Source: Coriobacteriia bacterium (GTDB lineage Bacteria; Actinomycetota; Coriobacteriia; Anaerosomatales; PALSA-660). From it: 46,179 nt of DNA. Each line of letters begins with the position of its first letter. Within the stretch, counting starts at the first letter, position 1. The stretch lies in contig JAUSBS010000047.1 in the NCBI GenBank assembly GCA_030651905.1, positions 1-46,179 on the forward strand, given 5' to 3'. The notes under the pieces are model-generated. The model made no database searches. It worked only from the letters and a program-made list of their open reading frames with translations, and was not told the DNA's origin. Below are positions 8,886-19,777 of the stretch, in pieces. A program made the position numbers and the translations under genes.

Positions 8886-9371
8886 TCAGGAGTCCCGCTC
8901 GAGCAGGACGACCGCCTGCGCGGCCACCCCTTCGCCGCGACCGGTCGTACCGAGTCCCTCGGTGGTCGTCGCCTTGACGCCGACTGTGTCCACATCGACA
9001 CCGAGGGCCTGCGCGATGGCCGCACGCATGGCGTCCCGGTGCGGCGAGATCCGCGGCTCCTCGAGAACGAGCACGCAGTCCGCGTCCACCAGCCTCCATC
9101 CCGACTCGCGCATCAACCTGGCCACGCTGCGGAGCAGTTCAAGGCTCGAGACGCCCTCGTACACCGGGTCGGTGTCGGGGAAGTGCCTGCCGATGTCCCC
9201 TGCGCGCATCGCACCGAGCAGCGCGTCCATGAGCGCGTGCGTCAGGACGTCGGCGTCGGAGTGCCCCTCGAGGCCGAGCGGGTGCGGGATCTCGACGCCA
9301 CCGAGCACGAGCCGACGACCTTCGGCGAAAGCGTGCACGTCGTAGCCGAGCCCGATGCGCAGACCCCCCAT
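8886..9371 (-). CDS. ispF: 2-C-methyl-D-erythritol 2,4-cyclodiphosphate synthase
   Basis: This 161-aa enzyme of the MEP isoprenoid pathway shows the metal-binding GLGYDVHAF, the HSDADVLTHALMDALLGA motif, GDIGRHFPDTD, and the C-terminal KATTTEGLGTTGRGEGVAAQ. Its ATG overlaps the ispD stop by one base (TGATG), so the two are translationally coupled. IspD and IspF carry out the third and fifth MEP steps. Confidence 0.97.
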   Translation of the reverse strand: MGGLRIGLGYDVHAFAEGRRLVLGGVEIPHPLGLEGHSDADVLTHALMDALLGAMRAGDIGRHFPDTDPVYEGVSSLELLRSVARLMRESGWRLVDADCVLVLEEPRISPHRDAMRAAIAQALGVDVDTVGVKATTTEGLGTTGRGEGVAAQAVVLLERDS

Positions 9372-10075
9372 CAGATCTCTCCTCTCCGGCGCCGTTCGAG
9401 CAGTGCCTCCGCGACTTCGAGATCCTCGGGCACGGTGACCTTGAGGTTCCACCGTGGACCCTCGACCATCATGACGACTCCACCTGCGTGTTCCACGAAG
9501 GAGGCATCGTCGGTCCCCACCCAGCCTTCCGCTTCGGCCAGCGCGTACGCGCGGCGCAGCGCGTCGGCGCGAAAGACCTGGGGCGTCTGAGCGATCCACA
9601 GGCTCGCGCGGTCAGGCGTCCCCGTGACTCGCTTGCCGTCCGTGATCTTGACGGTGTCATATGCCGGGTGACCGACGCACACGCCGTCGATCCCGGGGGT
9701 GGCCTCGAGCTCGTCGATCGCGCGGTCGATCACTCCGGGCTCGACGAGCGGACGAGCGCCATCGTGCACCGCGATGATCGTCGCGTCCTGGGGCGTCGCG
9801 GCAAGACCGGCAGTGACCGAGAGACGACGCGTCTCACCGCCCGGAACCACCGCGAGCATCGGGGATCCCAGATCGGGTGCGATAGCTCCCCGACGGTACT
9901 CGTCGACCCGCTCCGGGTCACACACGAGCAGCACAGCGTCGATGCGTGTGGCGCGGCTCATCGCTCGCAGGGAGTGCGCCGCGACAGGCAGGCCGACCAG
10001 CGGTGCGAGCTGCTTGCCGCCCTCGCGACCGAAGCGCTCACCCGTGCCGCCGGCGACGACGATGCCGACCCGCAT
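9371..10075 (-). CDS. ispD: 2-C-methyl-D-erythritol 4-phosphate cytidylyltransferase
   Basis: The 234-aa CTP-dependent transferase begins MRVGIVVAGGTGERFG and continues to KQLAPLVGLPV, the nucleotide-binding loop. VHDGARPLV and QTPQVFRADAL are further family signatures, and GTDDASFVEH closes the active site. It starts 2 nt after the yacL stop, in the order yacL-ispD-ispF seen in Bacillus. Confidence 0.97.
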   Translation of the reverse strand: MRVGIVVAGGTGERFGREGGKQLAPLVGLPVAAHSLRAMSRATRIDAVLLVCDPERVDEYRRGAIAPDLGSPMLAVVPGGETRRLSVTAGLAATPQDATIIAVHDGARPLVEPGVIDRAIDELEATPGIDGVCVGHPAYDTVKITDGKRVTGTPDRASLWIAQTPQVFRADALRRAYALAEAEGWVGTDDASFVEHAGGVVMMVEGPRWNLKVTVPEDLEVAEALLERRRRGEI

Positions 10076-10077
10076 CG

Positions 10078-11127
10078 TCAGCTCCCCACCGGACGCGCGA
10101 AGACCATGCGGCCAGCGGAGGTCTGCAGCACCGAAGTGACGAGAGTGTCGATCTCCGACCCCACATGCGTCCGCCCGTTCTGGACGACGACCATGGTGCC
10201 GTCTTCCAGGTAGCCGACACCCTGATCGGCCTCCTTGCCCTCCCGCATGACGGTGATCCGGATCTGCTCACCGGGAAGGTGGCTGGGCCTCAGGGCCGAT
10301 GCGAGCTCGTTGATGTTGAGGACTCCGATGCCTTGGACGCGCGCCACCTGCGCGAGGTTGTAGTCGACCGTGATGAGATCGGCGCCCAGGTCACGCGCGA
10401 GCCGAACGAGCTTCGCATCCACGTCGGGCAACTCCGGATAGTCCGCCTCGAACACCTGGATTGTCGTGGCCACACCGTTCATGGTGGCGAGCAGATCGAG
10501 TCCGCGACGACCGCGAGCGCGCTTCCCGTCGTCGGCGGAGTCGGCCAGCGTCTGCAACTCGGCGAGGACGAACCCGGGCACGCGCAGTGCGCCGTCGAGG
10601 AATCCCGTCCTGAGAAGCTCGGCGAAACGCCCGTCGATGATCGCGCTGGTGTCGAGGATCCTCGCGGGAGCCGCGACCGGATCTGCGACCGGATCACCGA
10701 GTCGCGGGAGCAGTCGCGCGAAGTCCCGGCGCTTCATCATCGCGATGCGCACGCCGTAGTAGCCCAGCACCACGAACATGGCGACGGTACCGGTGATGGC
10801 GATCCATGACGGCTGGACGGCACGGATGGGCGTCGAGGTGATGAGCGCCACCACGAGCCCGACCATCAGGCCCGCAGTCGCGAGCAGCAGGTCGGACGCC
10901 GACATGCGCCCTGTGTATTCCTCCACGTATTCGTAGGCCCGGGTCAGTTCGCGGCCGAGGATACCGCCGAGGATGAAGCCGATCGAGCATCCCAGGATGA
11001 CGAAGAGGATGATGACGAGGGATTCCGGGAACCCGATCTGGCCTGTCCAGTCGATGGAGTCCTTGACCGCCAGACCCGCCAGAGCCCCGAACGTTGCGAG
11101 GACGAACCGGCTGAGCTGGACGATCAT
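10078..11127 (-). CDS. PIN/TRAM domain membrane protein (YacL family)
   Basis: The 349-aa protein has four predicted membrane helices (about 3-21, 36-58, 78-97, 107-127), then a PIN nuclease domain (about 155-280) with acidic residues in LDTSAIIDGR, LAELQTLAD, RGRRGLDLL and DLITVDYNL, then a C-terminal TRAM RNA-binding domain starting around LPGEQIRIT. It is the conserved YacL protein of Firmicutes and Actinobacteria, a presumed membrane-tethered ribonuclease whose targets are unknown. The ATG at 11127 lacks a clear Shine-Dalgarno. A strong GGAGGGAG sits about 55 nt upstream, before a short in-frame GTG reading frame that ends in TGA. Confidence 0.93.
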   Translation of the reverse strand: MIVQLSRFVLATFGALAGLAVKDSIDWTGQIGFPESLVIILFVILGCSIGFILGGILGRELTRAYEYVEEYTGRMSASDLLLATAGLMVGLVVALITSTPIRAVQPSWIAITGTVAMFVVLGYYGVRIAMMKRRDFARLLPRLGDPVADPVAAPARILDTSAIIDGRFAELLRTGFLDGALRVPGFVLAELQTLADSADDGKRARGRRGLDLLATMNGVATTIQVFEADYPELPDVDAKLVRLARDLGADLITVDYNLAQVARVQGIGVLNINELASALRPSHLPGEQIRITVMREGKEADQGVGYLEDGTMVVVQNGRTHVGSEIDTLVTSVLQTSAGRMVFARPVGS

Positions 11128-11295
11128 GTGTACGACGCTGTCCCGACGACGGTCTCATGATGCGACCGTCAGCGCCGTCACCTCCCTCCGGGAAGGCGCC
11201 GAAGCGCCATGCGCGCGGACGACCGCGTGTCCCCCGCTACGTGCCCGGATTCTACCACACGGGCCACCGCGGGCCGCCGCTCCCACCGAGTGGCG

Positions 11296-12393
11296 CTACA
11301 GCGTACTGTGCTCGCGGATGCGCCGCATGCGGTCGCGGATCGCGCGCGCGCGGCGGGCGCCGACGCCGTCGACGTCATCGAGCTGAGCTTCCGTCGCCTC
11401 GAGAAGCCCGGCGAGCGATCCGAAACGCTCCACGAGCCGGTTGGCGACCGTCCCGGGCAGCATGGGGATACGCCGTAGCACGCGATAGCCCCGGGGCTGA
11501 AGGTGATACTCGAGAACGTCGGCTGATGGCGCGAAGCCGAGAGTCTGCGCGAGCGCCACTTCGTCCAGGACCTGCTCGCGTGTGCTCTGGGCCAGAACGG
11601 CCCGTACGACCGACGCGCGGCGGGGGCCAGGATCAGCCACGTAGTCCCGCAGCAACATCACATGATCCTCTTCCACTCCCGCCGTGAGCTCGTCCGCCTG
11701 AAGCCCAACAAGACGACCTTCGCTGCCGAGTTCGGTCACATAGCGGCCCACTTCGCGGGCGACGCGATGGACCATGAGCTGGGCCTGCACGACCGCGACC
11801 ACGTCCCCGACGGTCACCGCGTCCTCGAACTCCAGTGCGGTCAGTCGGGCTGAAGCCTCGTCGAAACGGACCCGGAATCGCTGGAGCGTCTGCAGCGCCT
11901 GATTCGCCTTCGCCAAGACGACCTCGATCGCCTCGAGGATCACCTTCGCCCCGTTCGAGTAGAGCGTGACCAGATCCCTGCGCTGTGAGACCGAGATGAC
12001 CAGCGCCGCCGTCTGTCGACTCACGCGCTCCGCCGTGCGATGCCGCATGCCCGTCTCGGACGTCGGCAGCGTCGGGTCCGGCACCAGGTGCACGTTCGCC
12101 TTCACGATGACGGCGCAGTCGTCGTCGAGGATGATGGCTCCGTCCATCTTGGCGAGCTCGAAGAGTCTCTGGGGAGTGAACATGGCGGAGAGTGCGAAGC
12201 CGCCGTTGCTGATCCTGTCGACGGCGGGTTCGTCACCGATCACCAGCAGTGCGCCGGTGTTCGCCGCGATGATGTAGTCGAGCGCCTCGCGTAGCTCGGT
12301 GCCGGGCGCGACGCGTTCGAGCGCCGACAAGACGATGTCATCGGAATGTGGCTCCACGCGTACCCCCTTCGAGCGATCGGCTACGGCAGCCAT
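11296..12393 (-). CDS. disA: DNA integrity scanning diadenylate cyclase DisA
   Basis: The protein (365 aa from the ATG at 12393) makes c-di-AMP and scans DNA. The N-terminal DAC domain has the KMDGAIILDDD (DGA) and TGMRHRTAERVSRQT (RHR) motifs. A helical linker follows, and the C-terminus has tandem helix-hairpin-helix motifs (LVERFGSLAGLLEATEAQL and DDVDGVGARRARAIRDRM). An upstream GTG at 12426 would add 11 residues; neither start has a strong Shine-Dalgarno, and the ATG fits the usual family length better. It follows radA as in Bacillus, consistent with joint work on recombination intermediates. Confidence 0.95.
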   Translation of the reverse strand: MAAVADRSKGVRVEPHSDDIVLSALERVAPGTELREALDYIIAANTGALLVIGDEPAVDRISNGGFALSAMFTPQRLFELAKMDGAIILDDDCAVIVKANVHLVPDPTLPTSETGMRHRTAERVSRQTAALVISVSQRRDLVTLYSNGAKVILEAIEVVLAKANQALQTLQRFRVRFDEASARLTALEFEDAVTVGDVVAVVQAQLMVHRVAREVGRYVTELGSEGRLVGLQADELTAGVEEDHVMLLRDYVADPGPRRASVVRAVLAQSTREQVLDEVALAQTLGFAPSADVLEYHLQPRGYRVLRRIPMLPGTVANRLVERFGSLAGLLEATEAQLDDVDGVGARRARAIRDRMRRIREHSTL

Positions 12394-12453
12394 CCGATTG
12401 TCCCATCCGGCACCGACATCCGCCACCCGGCTTGGGCACGCGGCGCGGAAGTG

Positions 12454-13797
12454 CTACCCCTTGACCAGGGTCGCGGCAGCCCGGACGCCGTCGAGTACAC
12501 GATGCTCCACGCCCTTCGGCGCCTTGACACCCGTGGACGGACCACTCGCGACGAGCGAGAGCCCCATCGCGGCCGCCTCGGAGAGTCGCGCGCCCACGTG
12601 GGCCACCGGACGGATCTCCCCGCCCAGTCCGATCTCTCCGAACGACGCCAGCCCGTCCGGGAGCGGGACGTCCGCGCGCGCGGACACGAGCGCGAGCGCG
12701 AGCGGAAGATCCACCGCGGGCTCCGTGATCCTCACGCCACCGGCGACCGATACGTACACGTCGTGCTGACCGAACGAGAGCCCGGCTCGGCGCTCAAGTA
12801 CTGCGAGGACCTGCAGAAGGCGCTGGACGTCGATTCCCGTAGCGAGACGTCGCGGCATCTGGAGATACGTCGGACTCACGAGCGCCTGTACCTCGACCAG
12901 CAGGGGGCGCGAGCCCTCGACCGAAGCCATCACGGCGGATCCGGCGACTCCGTGCGGTCGATGTGCCAGCAACGCGGCCGATGGGTTGGCCACGCCGGCC
13001 AGACCCTCTTCGCGCATCTCGAAGACGCCGACCTCGGAGACCGAGCCGAAACGGTTCTTGACCGCCCGGACGACACGGAACGCGTGCTCGCGATCACCTT
13101 CGAAGTACAGCACGGTGTCGACCATGTGCTCGAGTATGCGCGGACCGGCGATCGAGCCTTCCTTCGTGACATGCCCGACGATCAGCGTGGTGACTCCCCG
13201 GTCCTTGGCCAGGCGCATGAGGCGCGCCGTGCATTCGCGGACTTGCGAGACACTGCCGGGGCTGCCGGCCACGTCGGCGTCCGAGATGGTCTGGATCGAA
13301 TCGACGACGAGCACCTCGTAGCCGTCCGAGAGCACCGCCGCCTCGATGGAGGCGAGGTCGGTCACCGGCAGAAGCGCGATGTCGCCGCCGCAGCCCAGGC
13401 GCTCGGCCCGCATCTTCACCTGAGCGGGCGACTCCTCGCCGCACACGAAGATGACCTTCGTGCCGCGTTGCGCCAGGGCGTCGCAGACCTGCAGGATGAG
13501 CGTCGACTTGCCGATACCGGGCTCGCCGCCCAGCAATACGAGCGAACCGCGCACGAGGCCCCCGCCCAGCACACGGTCGAACTCCCCCACTCCCGAAGCG
13601 AGTCTGCGGTCATGCCCGGTCTCCACCTGCGACAGCAGGACCGGACGTGGAGCGACGGCCGGGACGCCGTTTCTCCCGACCGTGGAGGTCTCCTCACTGA
13701 GCGTACCGAACTCGCCGCATCCGGAGCAGCGGCCAGCCCACTTCGGCTCGACGTGCCCGCACTGCGAACAGCGCCAGACCGCGCGGGCCTTGGCCAC
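12454..13797 (-). CDS. radA: DNA repair protein RadA
   Basis: The 447-aa protein is a RecA-like helicase for branch migration in recombination. It has an N-terminal zinc finger (WRCSQCGHVEPKWAGRCSGC), Walker A GGEPGIGKST, the RadA-specific KNRFGS motif, and a C-terminal Lon-like domain ending near GVKAPKGVEHRV. The start is taken as GTG at 13797, giving VAKARAVWRCSQC; the open frame beyond it runs into clpC. It begins 7 nt after the clpC stop. The length agrees with the family (about 450 aa). Confidence 0.96.
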   Translation of the reverse strand: MAKARAVWRCSQCGHVEPKWAGRCSGCGEFGTLSEETSTVGRNGVPAVAPRPVLLSQVETGHDRRLASGVGEFDRVLGGGLVRGSLVLLGGEPGIGKSTLILQVCDALAQRGTKVIFVCGEESPAQVKMRAERLGCGGDIALLPVTDLASIEAAVLSDGYEVLVVDSIQTISDADVAGSPGSVSQVRECTARLMRLAKDRGVTTLIVGHVTKEGSIAGPRILEHMVDTVLYFEGDREHAFRVVRAVKNRFGSVSEVGVFEMREEGLAGVANPSAALLAHRPHGVAGSAVMASVEGSRPLLVEVQALVSPTYLQMPRRLATGIDVQRLLQVLAVLERRAGLSFGQHDVYVSVAGGVRITEPAVDLPLALALVSARADVPLPDGLASFGEIGLGGEIRPVAHVGARLSEAAAMGLSLVASGPSTGVKAPKGVEHRVLDGVRAAATLVKG

Positions 13798-13804
13798 GGC
13801 CGAC

Positions 13805-16354
<2,550 letters not shown>

Positions 16355-16416
16355 GGCTGATGCTCCCTATGTGACCCGCGATGCGCGGAGACTCGTTCGA
16401 TATGTGCGTAGGACAC

Positions 16417-16422
16417 AGTATA
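16417..16422 (-). promoter_or_regulatory. -10 element of clpC promoter
   Basis: TATACT on the minus strand (5/6 match) lies 62 nt before the clpC ATG in the 168-nt gap after lysS. The -35 is poor. No heat-shock operator could be identified. Confidence 0.5.
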
Positions 16423-16522
16423 CCCGCCTCGACCGACACGTCGTGCCGGGTGCGCAGCGTGAAGCAAGCGAAGTGCCATGATGTGAGTGATGTCGACTCA
16501 TATCCTGGTCCCGCGAGCCGGC

Positions 16523-18022
16523 CTATGACTCCGGGCGTAGGTGCGGGAAGAGAAGCACGTCGCGGATGGACGCGCTGTCGGTCAGCAGCATGACGAGGCG
16601 GTCGATCCCGATGCCCATGCCCCCCGCGGGCGGCATCCCGTATTCCATCGCTCGCAAGTAGTCCTCGTCGTAGCCCATCGCCTCATCGTCGCCGTCGACC
16701 TTCGCGGCCATCTGCGCGGCGAAGCGCTCGCGCTGATCGACGGGGTCGACGAGCTCGGAGAAGGCGTTGGCGAACTCCCTGCCCGTGATGATGAGCTCGA
16801 AGCGATCGGTGAGCTCGGGGTGCCCGGGCTTCTTGCGCGCCAGCGGGGAGGTCTCGAGCGGATAGTCGGTGACGAACGTCGGCTGCACGAGAGTCCGCTC
16901 CACGAGCTTCTCGAACAGCTCGGTGATGAGCTTGCCCTTACCCCAACCGGCCTCGACCGGTGCTTCGTGCTTCGCGCAGAGGGCGCGCAACTCGTCGACG
17001 GAGCGTGCGAACGAGACATCCTCGCCGGCGGCATCGCTGGTCAGTTCGATCATGGTCGCGCGGCGCCACGGTGAACCGAGGTCGATGCTCGCGCCTTGGT
17101 ACGTGACAGAGAGCGTGCCGAGGACCTCGGACGCCGCCGTGCGGACGATGCCCTCGGTCAGGTCCATCATGCCGCGGAGGTCGGTGAACGCGCGGTATGC
17201 CTCGAGCATCGTGAACTCGGGATTGTGCCGGACGGAGATGCCCTCGTTGCGGAACGAGCGATTGATCTCGTAGACGGCCTCGAAGCCGCCGACCAGCAGG
17301 CGCTTGAGATAGAGCTCAGGGGCGATCCGAAGATAGAGCTGCATGTCGAGCGCGTTGTGATGCGTCGCGAACGGGCGCGCCGTGGCGCCGCCGGGTATGG
17401 GGTGCAGCATCGGGGTCTCGACCTCGAGGTAGCCCTGCGACTCCATGTAGCGCCGGATCGAGGCGATGATCGCGAACCGCTTCATGAACGTGTCGCGTAC
17501 TTCGGTGTTCACGATGAGGTCGACGTAGCGCTGGCGATATCGCGTCTCAGTGTCGGTCAGTCCGTGGAACTTCTCGGGAAGTGGCCGAAGGGACTTCGAC
17601 AGGAGTACGACACTCGTGGGGGCCACGGAGAGCTCTCCACGGCGAGTGCGGAGAACGGTGCCGGAGGCGCCGACCCAATCGCCGAGATCGAGTTCCTTGA
17701 CTTCCGCGAAGCCGTCCTCGCCCATGGCGTTGGGGCGGCAGAAGAGCTGGAGGTCACCCGTGGAGTCACGGAGCACGACGAACGCGACCTTGCCCTGGTC
17801 GCGGATGGCCACGACGCGCCCGGCGACCGAGACCGTGTCGGCGGTCTCACTGCCCGGCTCGAGTCCCGCGTGGGTCGCGGCCAGACCGGCCGCCCGTGCG
17901 GTGACGTCGAAGCTGAGCTTGTAGGGCTCCTGGCCCGCGGCCCTGATGGCGTCCAGCCGCGCGCGCCTGACCTCTATCGGGTCATCCACAGGTGCAGCGT
18001 CCCGAGCATCATGGTCGGTCAT
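16523..18022 (-). CDS. lysS: Lysyl-tRNA synthetase (class II)
   Basis: The 499-aa enzyme has the N-terminal OB-fold anticodon-binding domain (about 60-165) and a class II catalytic core: motif 1 around the FMKRFAIIASIRRYMESQGY region, motif 2 with FRNEGISVRHNPEFTMLEAY, and motif 3 with GMGIGIDRLVMLLTDS. It charges tRNA-Lys. It starts 8 nt after the greA stop, so greA and lysS form one transcription unit. Confidence 0.97.
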   Translation of the reverse strand: MTDHDARDAAPVDDPIEVRRARLDAIRAAGQEPYKLSFDVTARAAGLAATHAGLEPGSETADTVSVAGRVVAIRDQGKVAFVVLRDSTGDLQLFCRPNAMGEDGFAEVKELDLGDWVGASGTVLRTRRGELSVAPTSVVLLSKSLRPLPEKFHGLTDTETRYRQRYVDLIVNTEVRDTFMKRFAIIASIRRYMESQGYLEVETPMLHPIPGGATARPFATHHNALDMQLYLRIAPELYLKRLLVGGFEAVYEINRSFRNEGISVRHNPEFTMLEAYRAFTDLRGMMDLTEGIVRTAASEVLGTLSVTYQGASIDLGSPWRRATMIELTSDAAGEDVSFARSVDELRALCAKHEAPVEAGWGKGKLITELFEKLVERTLVQPTFVTDYPLETSPLARKKPGHPELTDRFELIITGREFANAFSELVDPVDQRERFAAQMAAKVDGDDEAMGYDEDYLRAMEYGMPPAGGMGIGIDRLVMLLTDSASIRDVLLFPHLRPES

Positions 18023-18030
18023 CGGCCCCC

Positions 18031-18504
18031 CTAGCGGGTGATGGACAGGACCGTGTACTCCAACACTCTGCCAGACGGGACGGTGACGGTCACGGAGTCG
18101 CCCTTGCGCCTGCCGATGATGGCCTGGCCGACCGGCGATTCGTTGCTGATCTTGTCGTTCGAGGGATCGGCCTCGGCCGAGCCTACGATCTGGTAGCGGT
18201 GCACATCGCCCGACTCAGTCATCTGCAGTTCGACCCTGCTGCCGAGCGAGACCTTGTCGTTCTTCTTGGGTGAACTGATGATCGTGGCGTGAGCGAGGAT
18301 CTGGTTGACCTCGATTATGCGACTCTCGACCCACGCCTGCTCGTTCTTGGCGTCGTCGTACTCGGAGTTCTCCGAGATGTCGCCGAACTCCTTCGCCTCC
18401 TTGATCCGCTCCCCGACCTCGCGGCGGCGGGTCGTCTCAAGGTAGTGCAGCTCTTCCTCGAGCTTGGCGTGACCTTCGACGGTGAGTGCGATCTCTTTGT
18501 GCAT
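18031..18504 (-). CDS. greA: Transcription elongation factor GreA
   Basis: The 157-aa factor rescues backtracked RNA polymerase by stimulating transcript cleavage. The N-terminal coiled coil carries the acidic tip GDISENSEYDDAKNEQ, and the C-terminal FKBP-like domain includes SPVGQAIIGRRKGDSVTV. The ATG at 18504 has AGGAG 8 nt upstream; a longer open frame exists but adds unrelated sequence. Transcription probably begins from the promoter embedded in the tatA terminator hairpin. Confidence 0.97.
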   Translation of the reverse strand: MHKEIALTVEGHAKLEEELHYLETTRRREVGERIKEAKEFGDISENSEYDDAKNEQAWVESRIIEVNQILAHATIISSPKKNDKVSLGSRVELQMTESGDVHRYQIVGSAEADPSNDKISNESPVGQAIIGRRKGDSVTVTVPSGRVLEYTVLSITR

Positions 18505-18625
18505 GGATTCGGCTCCTGTGACTCTTAGGTCGGCTCCCCCGGACCTCCCGGGCCGCTCGTGATGGCGGCACCGGAGCAACGCGCGGGCCGCCCGTCACGC
18601 GCGGCGGCCCGAAATGGTCTTGGAG

Positions 18626-18671
18626 AGTATACAGTCTCGGTCCGCACGCGCAAGTGCGGACCGAGACTGTA
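18626..18671 (-). terminator. 18-bp hairpin ending tatA, overlapping the greA promoter
   Basis: TACAGTCTCGGTCCGCAC (18630-18647) and its exact complement (18654-18671) form an 18-bp perfect stem with a 6-nt loop, just after the tatA stop. On the minus strand the loop reads TTGCGC (18648-18653), 16 nt before TATACT (18626-18631), which makes a fair -35/-10 pair for greA. The far arm of the hairpin is thus the promoter spacer. Confidence 0.75.
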
Positions 18672-18688
18672 GCGCTCACATCGAGTGA

Positions 18689-18928
18689 TCAGGCTTCGTC
18701 GCCTGTGTCGTCCTTCTTGGGTACTGCGGCGTCGGCTTTGGCGTCCGTCTTCGGCTTCGGCTCTTCCTCGTCGTCGCCCAGCTTCCCGTCGATGCCCTCC
18801 TTGAGGGTCTTCGCGGACTTGCCGATCATCTTCGCCAGCTTCGGCAGCTGGGTCGGCCCGAACAGCAACAGGATCACGACGAGGATGATCCACCACTCGG
18901 CCCCGCCGGGCATTCCGAAGATAGCCAT
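18689..18928 (-). CDS. tatA: Twin-arginine translocase subunit TatA/TatE
   Basis: The 79-aa protein has a short N-terminal membrane helix (EWWIILVVILLLFGPTQLP), the FGPTQLPKLAK hinge, an amphipathic helix, and a long charged Lys/Asp/Glu tail, all typical of TatA. It would form the Tat export pore. No tatB or tatC is present in the window, so TatC must be encoded elsewhere. The ATG at 18928 follows a strong AGGAGG. Confidence 0.93.
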   Translation of the reverse strand: MAIFGMPGGAEWWIILVVILLLFGPTQLPKLAKMIGKSAKTLKEGIDGKLGDDEEEPKPKTDAKADAAVPKKDDTGDEA

Positions 18929-19016
18929 TCGTCCTCCTAGGCGTTCATGCCGGGAACATCGGGTGCGCACCGGTCGAAGGATCGCACGGTGCGCGACGTG
19001 CGAAAGCGTATCACCA

Positions 19017-19673
19017 TCACCCGTCCGATGCCACGCCCTCGCGGCGGGACAGGTAGTACAGCGTGTGCAGCAATTCCTGCACCGGGTCGGTGTTGTGCAA
19101 CGTGACGCTCGCGGGCACGCGCACCACGACCGGGGTGTAGTTGAGGATCACGCGGATGCCTGCGCTGGCGAGCCGGTCGGCCACCCCCTGGGCGGCATCA
19201 GGCGGGACCGCGAGAACGCCGATGCGGATGTCTTGCTCGGTGACGACCCGCTCGAGTTCGGCCACGTCGCGAACGACCATGTCCCCGAGCCTGGTCCCGA
19301 TGCGCGCGGGATCCCGATCGAAGACCGCGCTCACGATGAAGCCATGCTTACGAAGCCCGGTGTAGTCGGCGATCGCCGAACCGAGATTCCCCGCACCGAC
19401 GAGCACGAGCCGGTGGGTGTGGTCCGAGCCCAGGATGCGTTGCACGCGGTCGATCAGGGCAACGACGTCGTAGCCGACACCGCGTCGTCCGAAGGAGCCG
19501 AAGTGGGTCAGATCGCGTCTGATCTGAGCCGGGTTCACGTCCGTGAGCTCGCCGAGTCGGGCGGACGAGACGGTGCCTTGGCCGTCCTGCTTCAGGTGGA
19601 TCAGGACGTTGAGGTACAGCGGAAGCCGCTCGATGACCCCCGCGGGTATCTTCTGATCAGTCCCTCCCGCCAC
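19017..19673 (-). CDS. rex: Redox-sensing transcriptional repressor Rex
   Basis: The 218-aa repressor senses the NADH/NAD+ ratio. It has an N-terminal winged helix (IPAGVIERLPLYLNVL through VNPAQIRRDLTHFGSFGRRG) and a Rossmann fold with VGAGNLGSAIADYTG, followed by the FDRDPARIG segment that binds the adenosine ribose. The start is GTG at 19673 with GAGGGGGG upstream. The promoter carries a Rex-type operator, which indicates autoregulation. Rex usually controls fermentation and respiration genes in anaerobes. Confidence 0.97.
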   Translation of the reverse strand: MAGGTDQKIPAGVIERLPLYLNVLIHLKQDGQGTVSSARLGELTDVNPAQIRRDLTHFGSFGRRGVGYDVVALIDRVQRILGSDHTHRLVLVGAGNLGSAIADYTGLRKHGFIVSAVFDRDPARIGTRLGDMVVRDVAELERVVTEQDIRIGVLAVPPDAAQGVADRLASAGIRVILNYTPVVVRVPASVTLHNTDPVQELLHTLYYLSRREGVASDG

Positions 19674-19707
19674 CTGGCGCCCCCCTCACAACGGCGATAC
19701 CTTGTGC

Positions 19708-19736
19708 ATCGTAACGATTGTTACAAAGTCAGACAA
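19708..19736 (-). promoter_or_regulatory. rex promoter with overlapping Rex operator
   Basis: On the minus strand TTGTCT (19731-19736), a 17-nt spacer and TACGAT (19708-19713) form a promoter. The 18-bp TTGTAACAATCGTTACGA (19709-19726) resembles the Rex consensus TTGTGAANNNNTTCACAA and covers the spacer and the -10, so bound Rex would block RNA polymerase. Confidence 0.65.
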
Positions 19737-19777
19737 GGCCGTTCCCCGACCGGGGCCCGGGCAGGCTTTGGCGTGCT

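Noticed and set aside
16355-16522. Heat-shock operator (CtsR, CIRCE or HAIR) before clpC
   Set aside because: None of these consensus motifs is present in the gap; only a -10 element could be supported.
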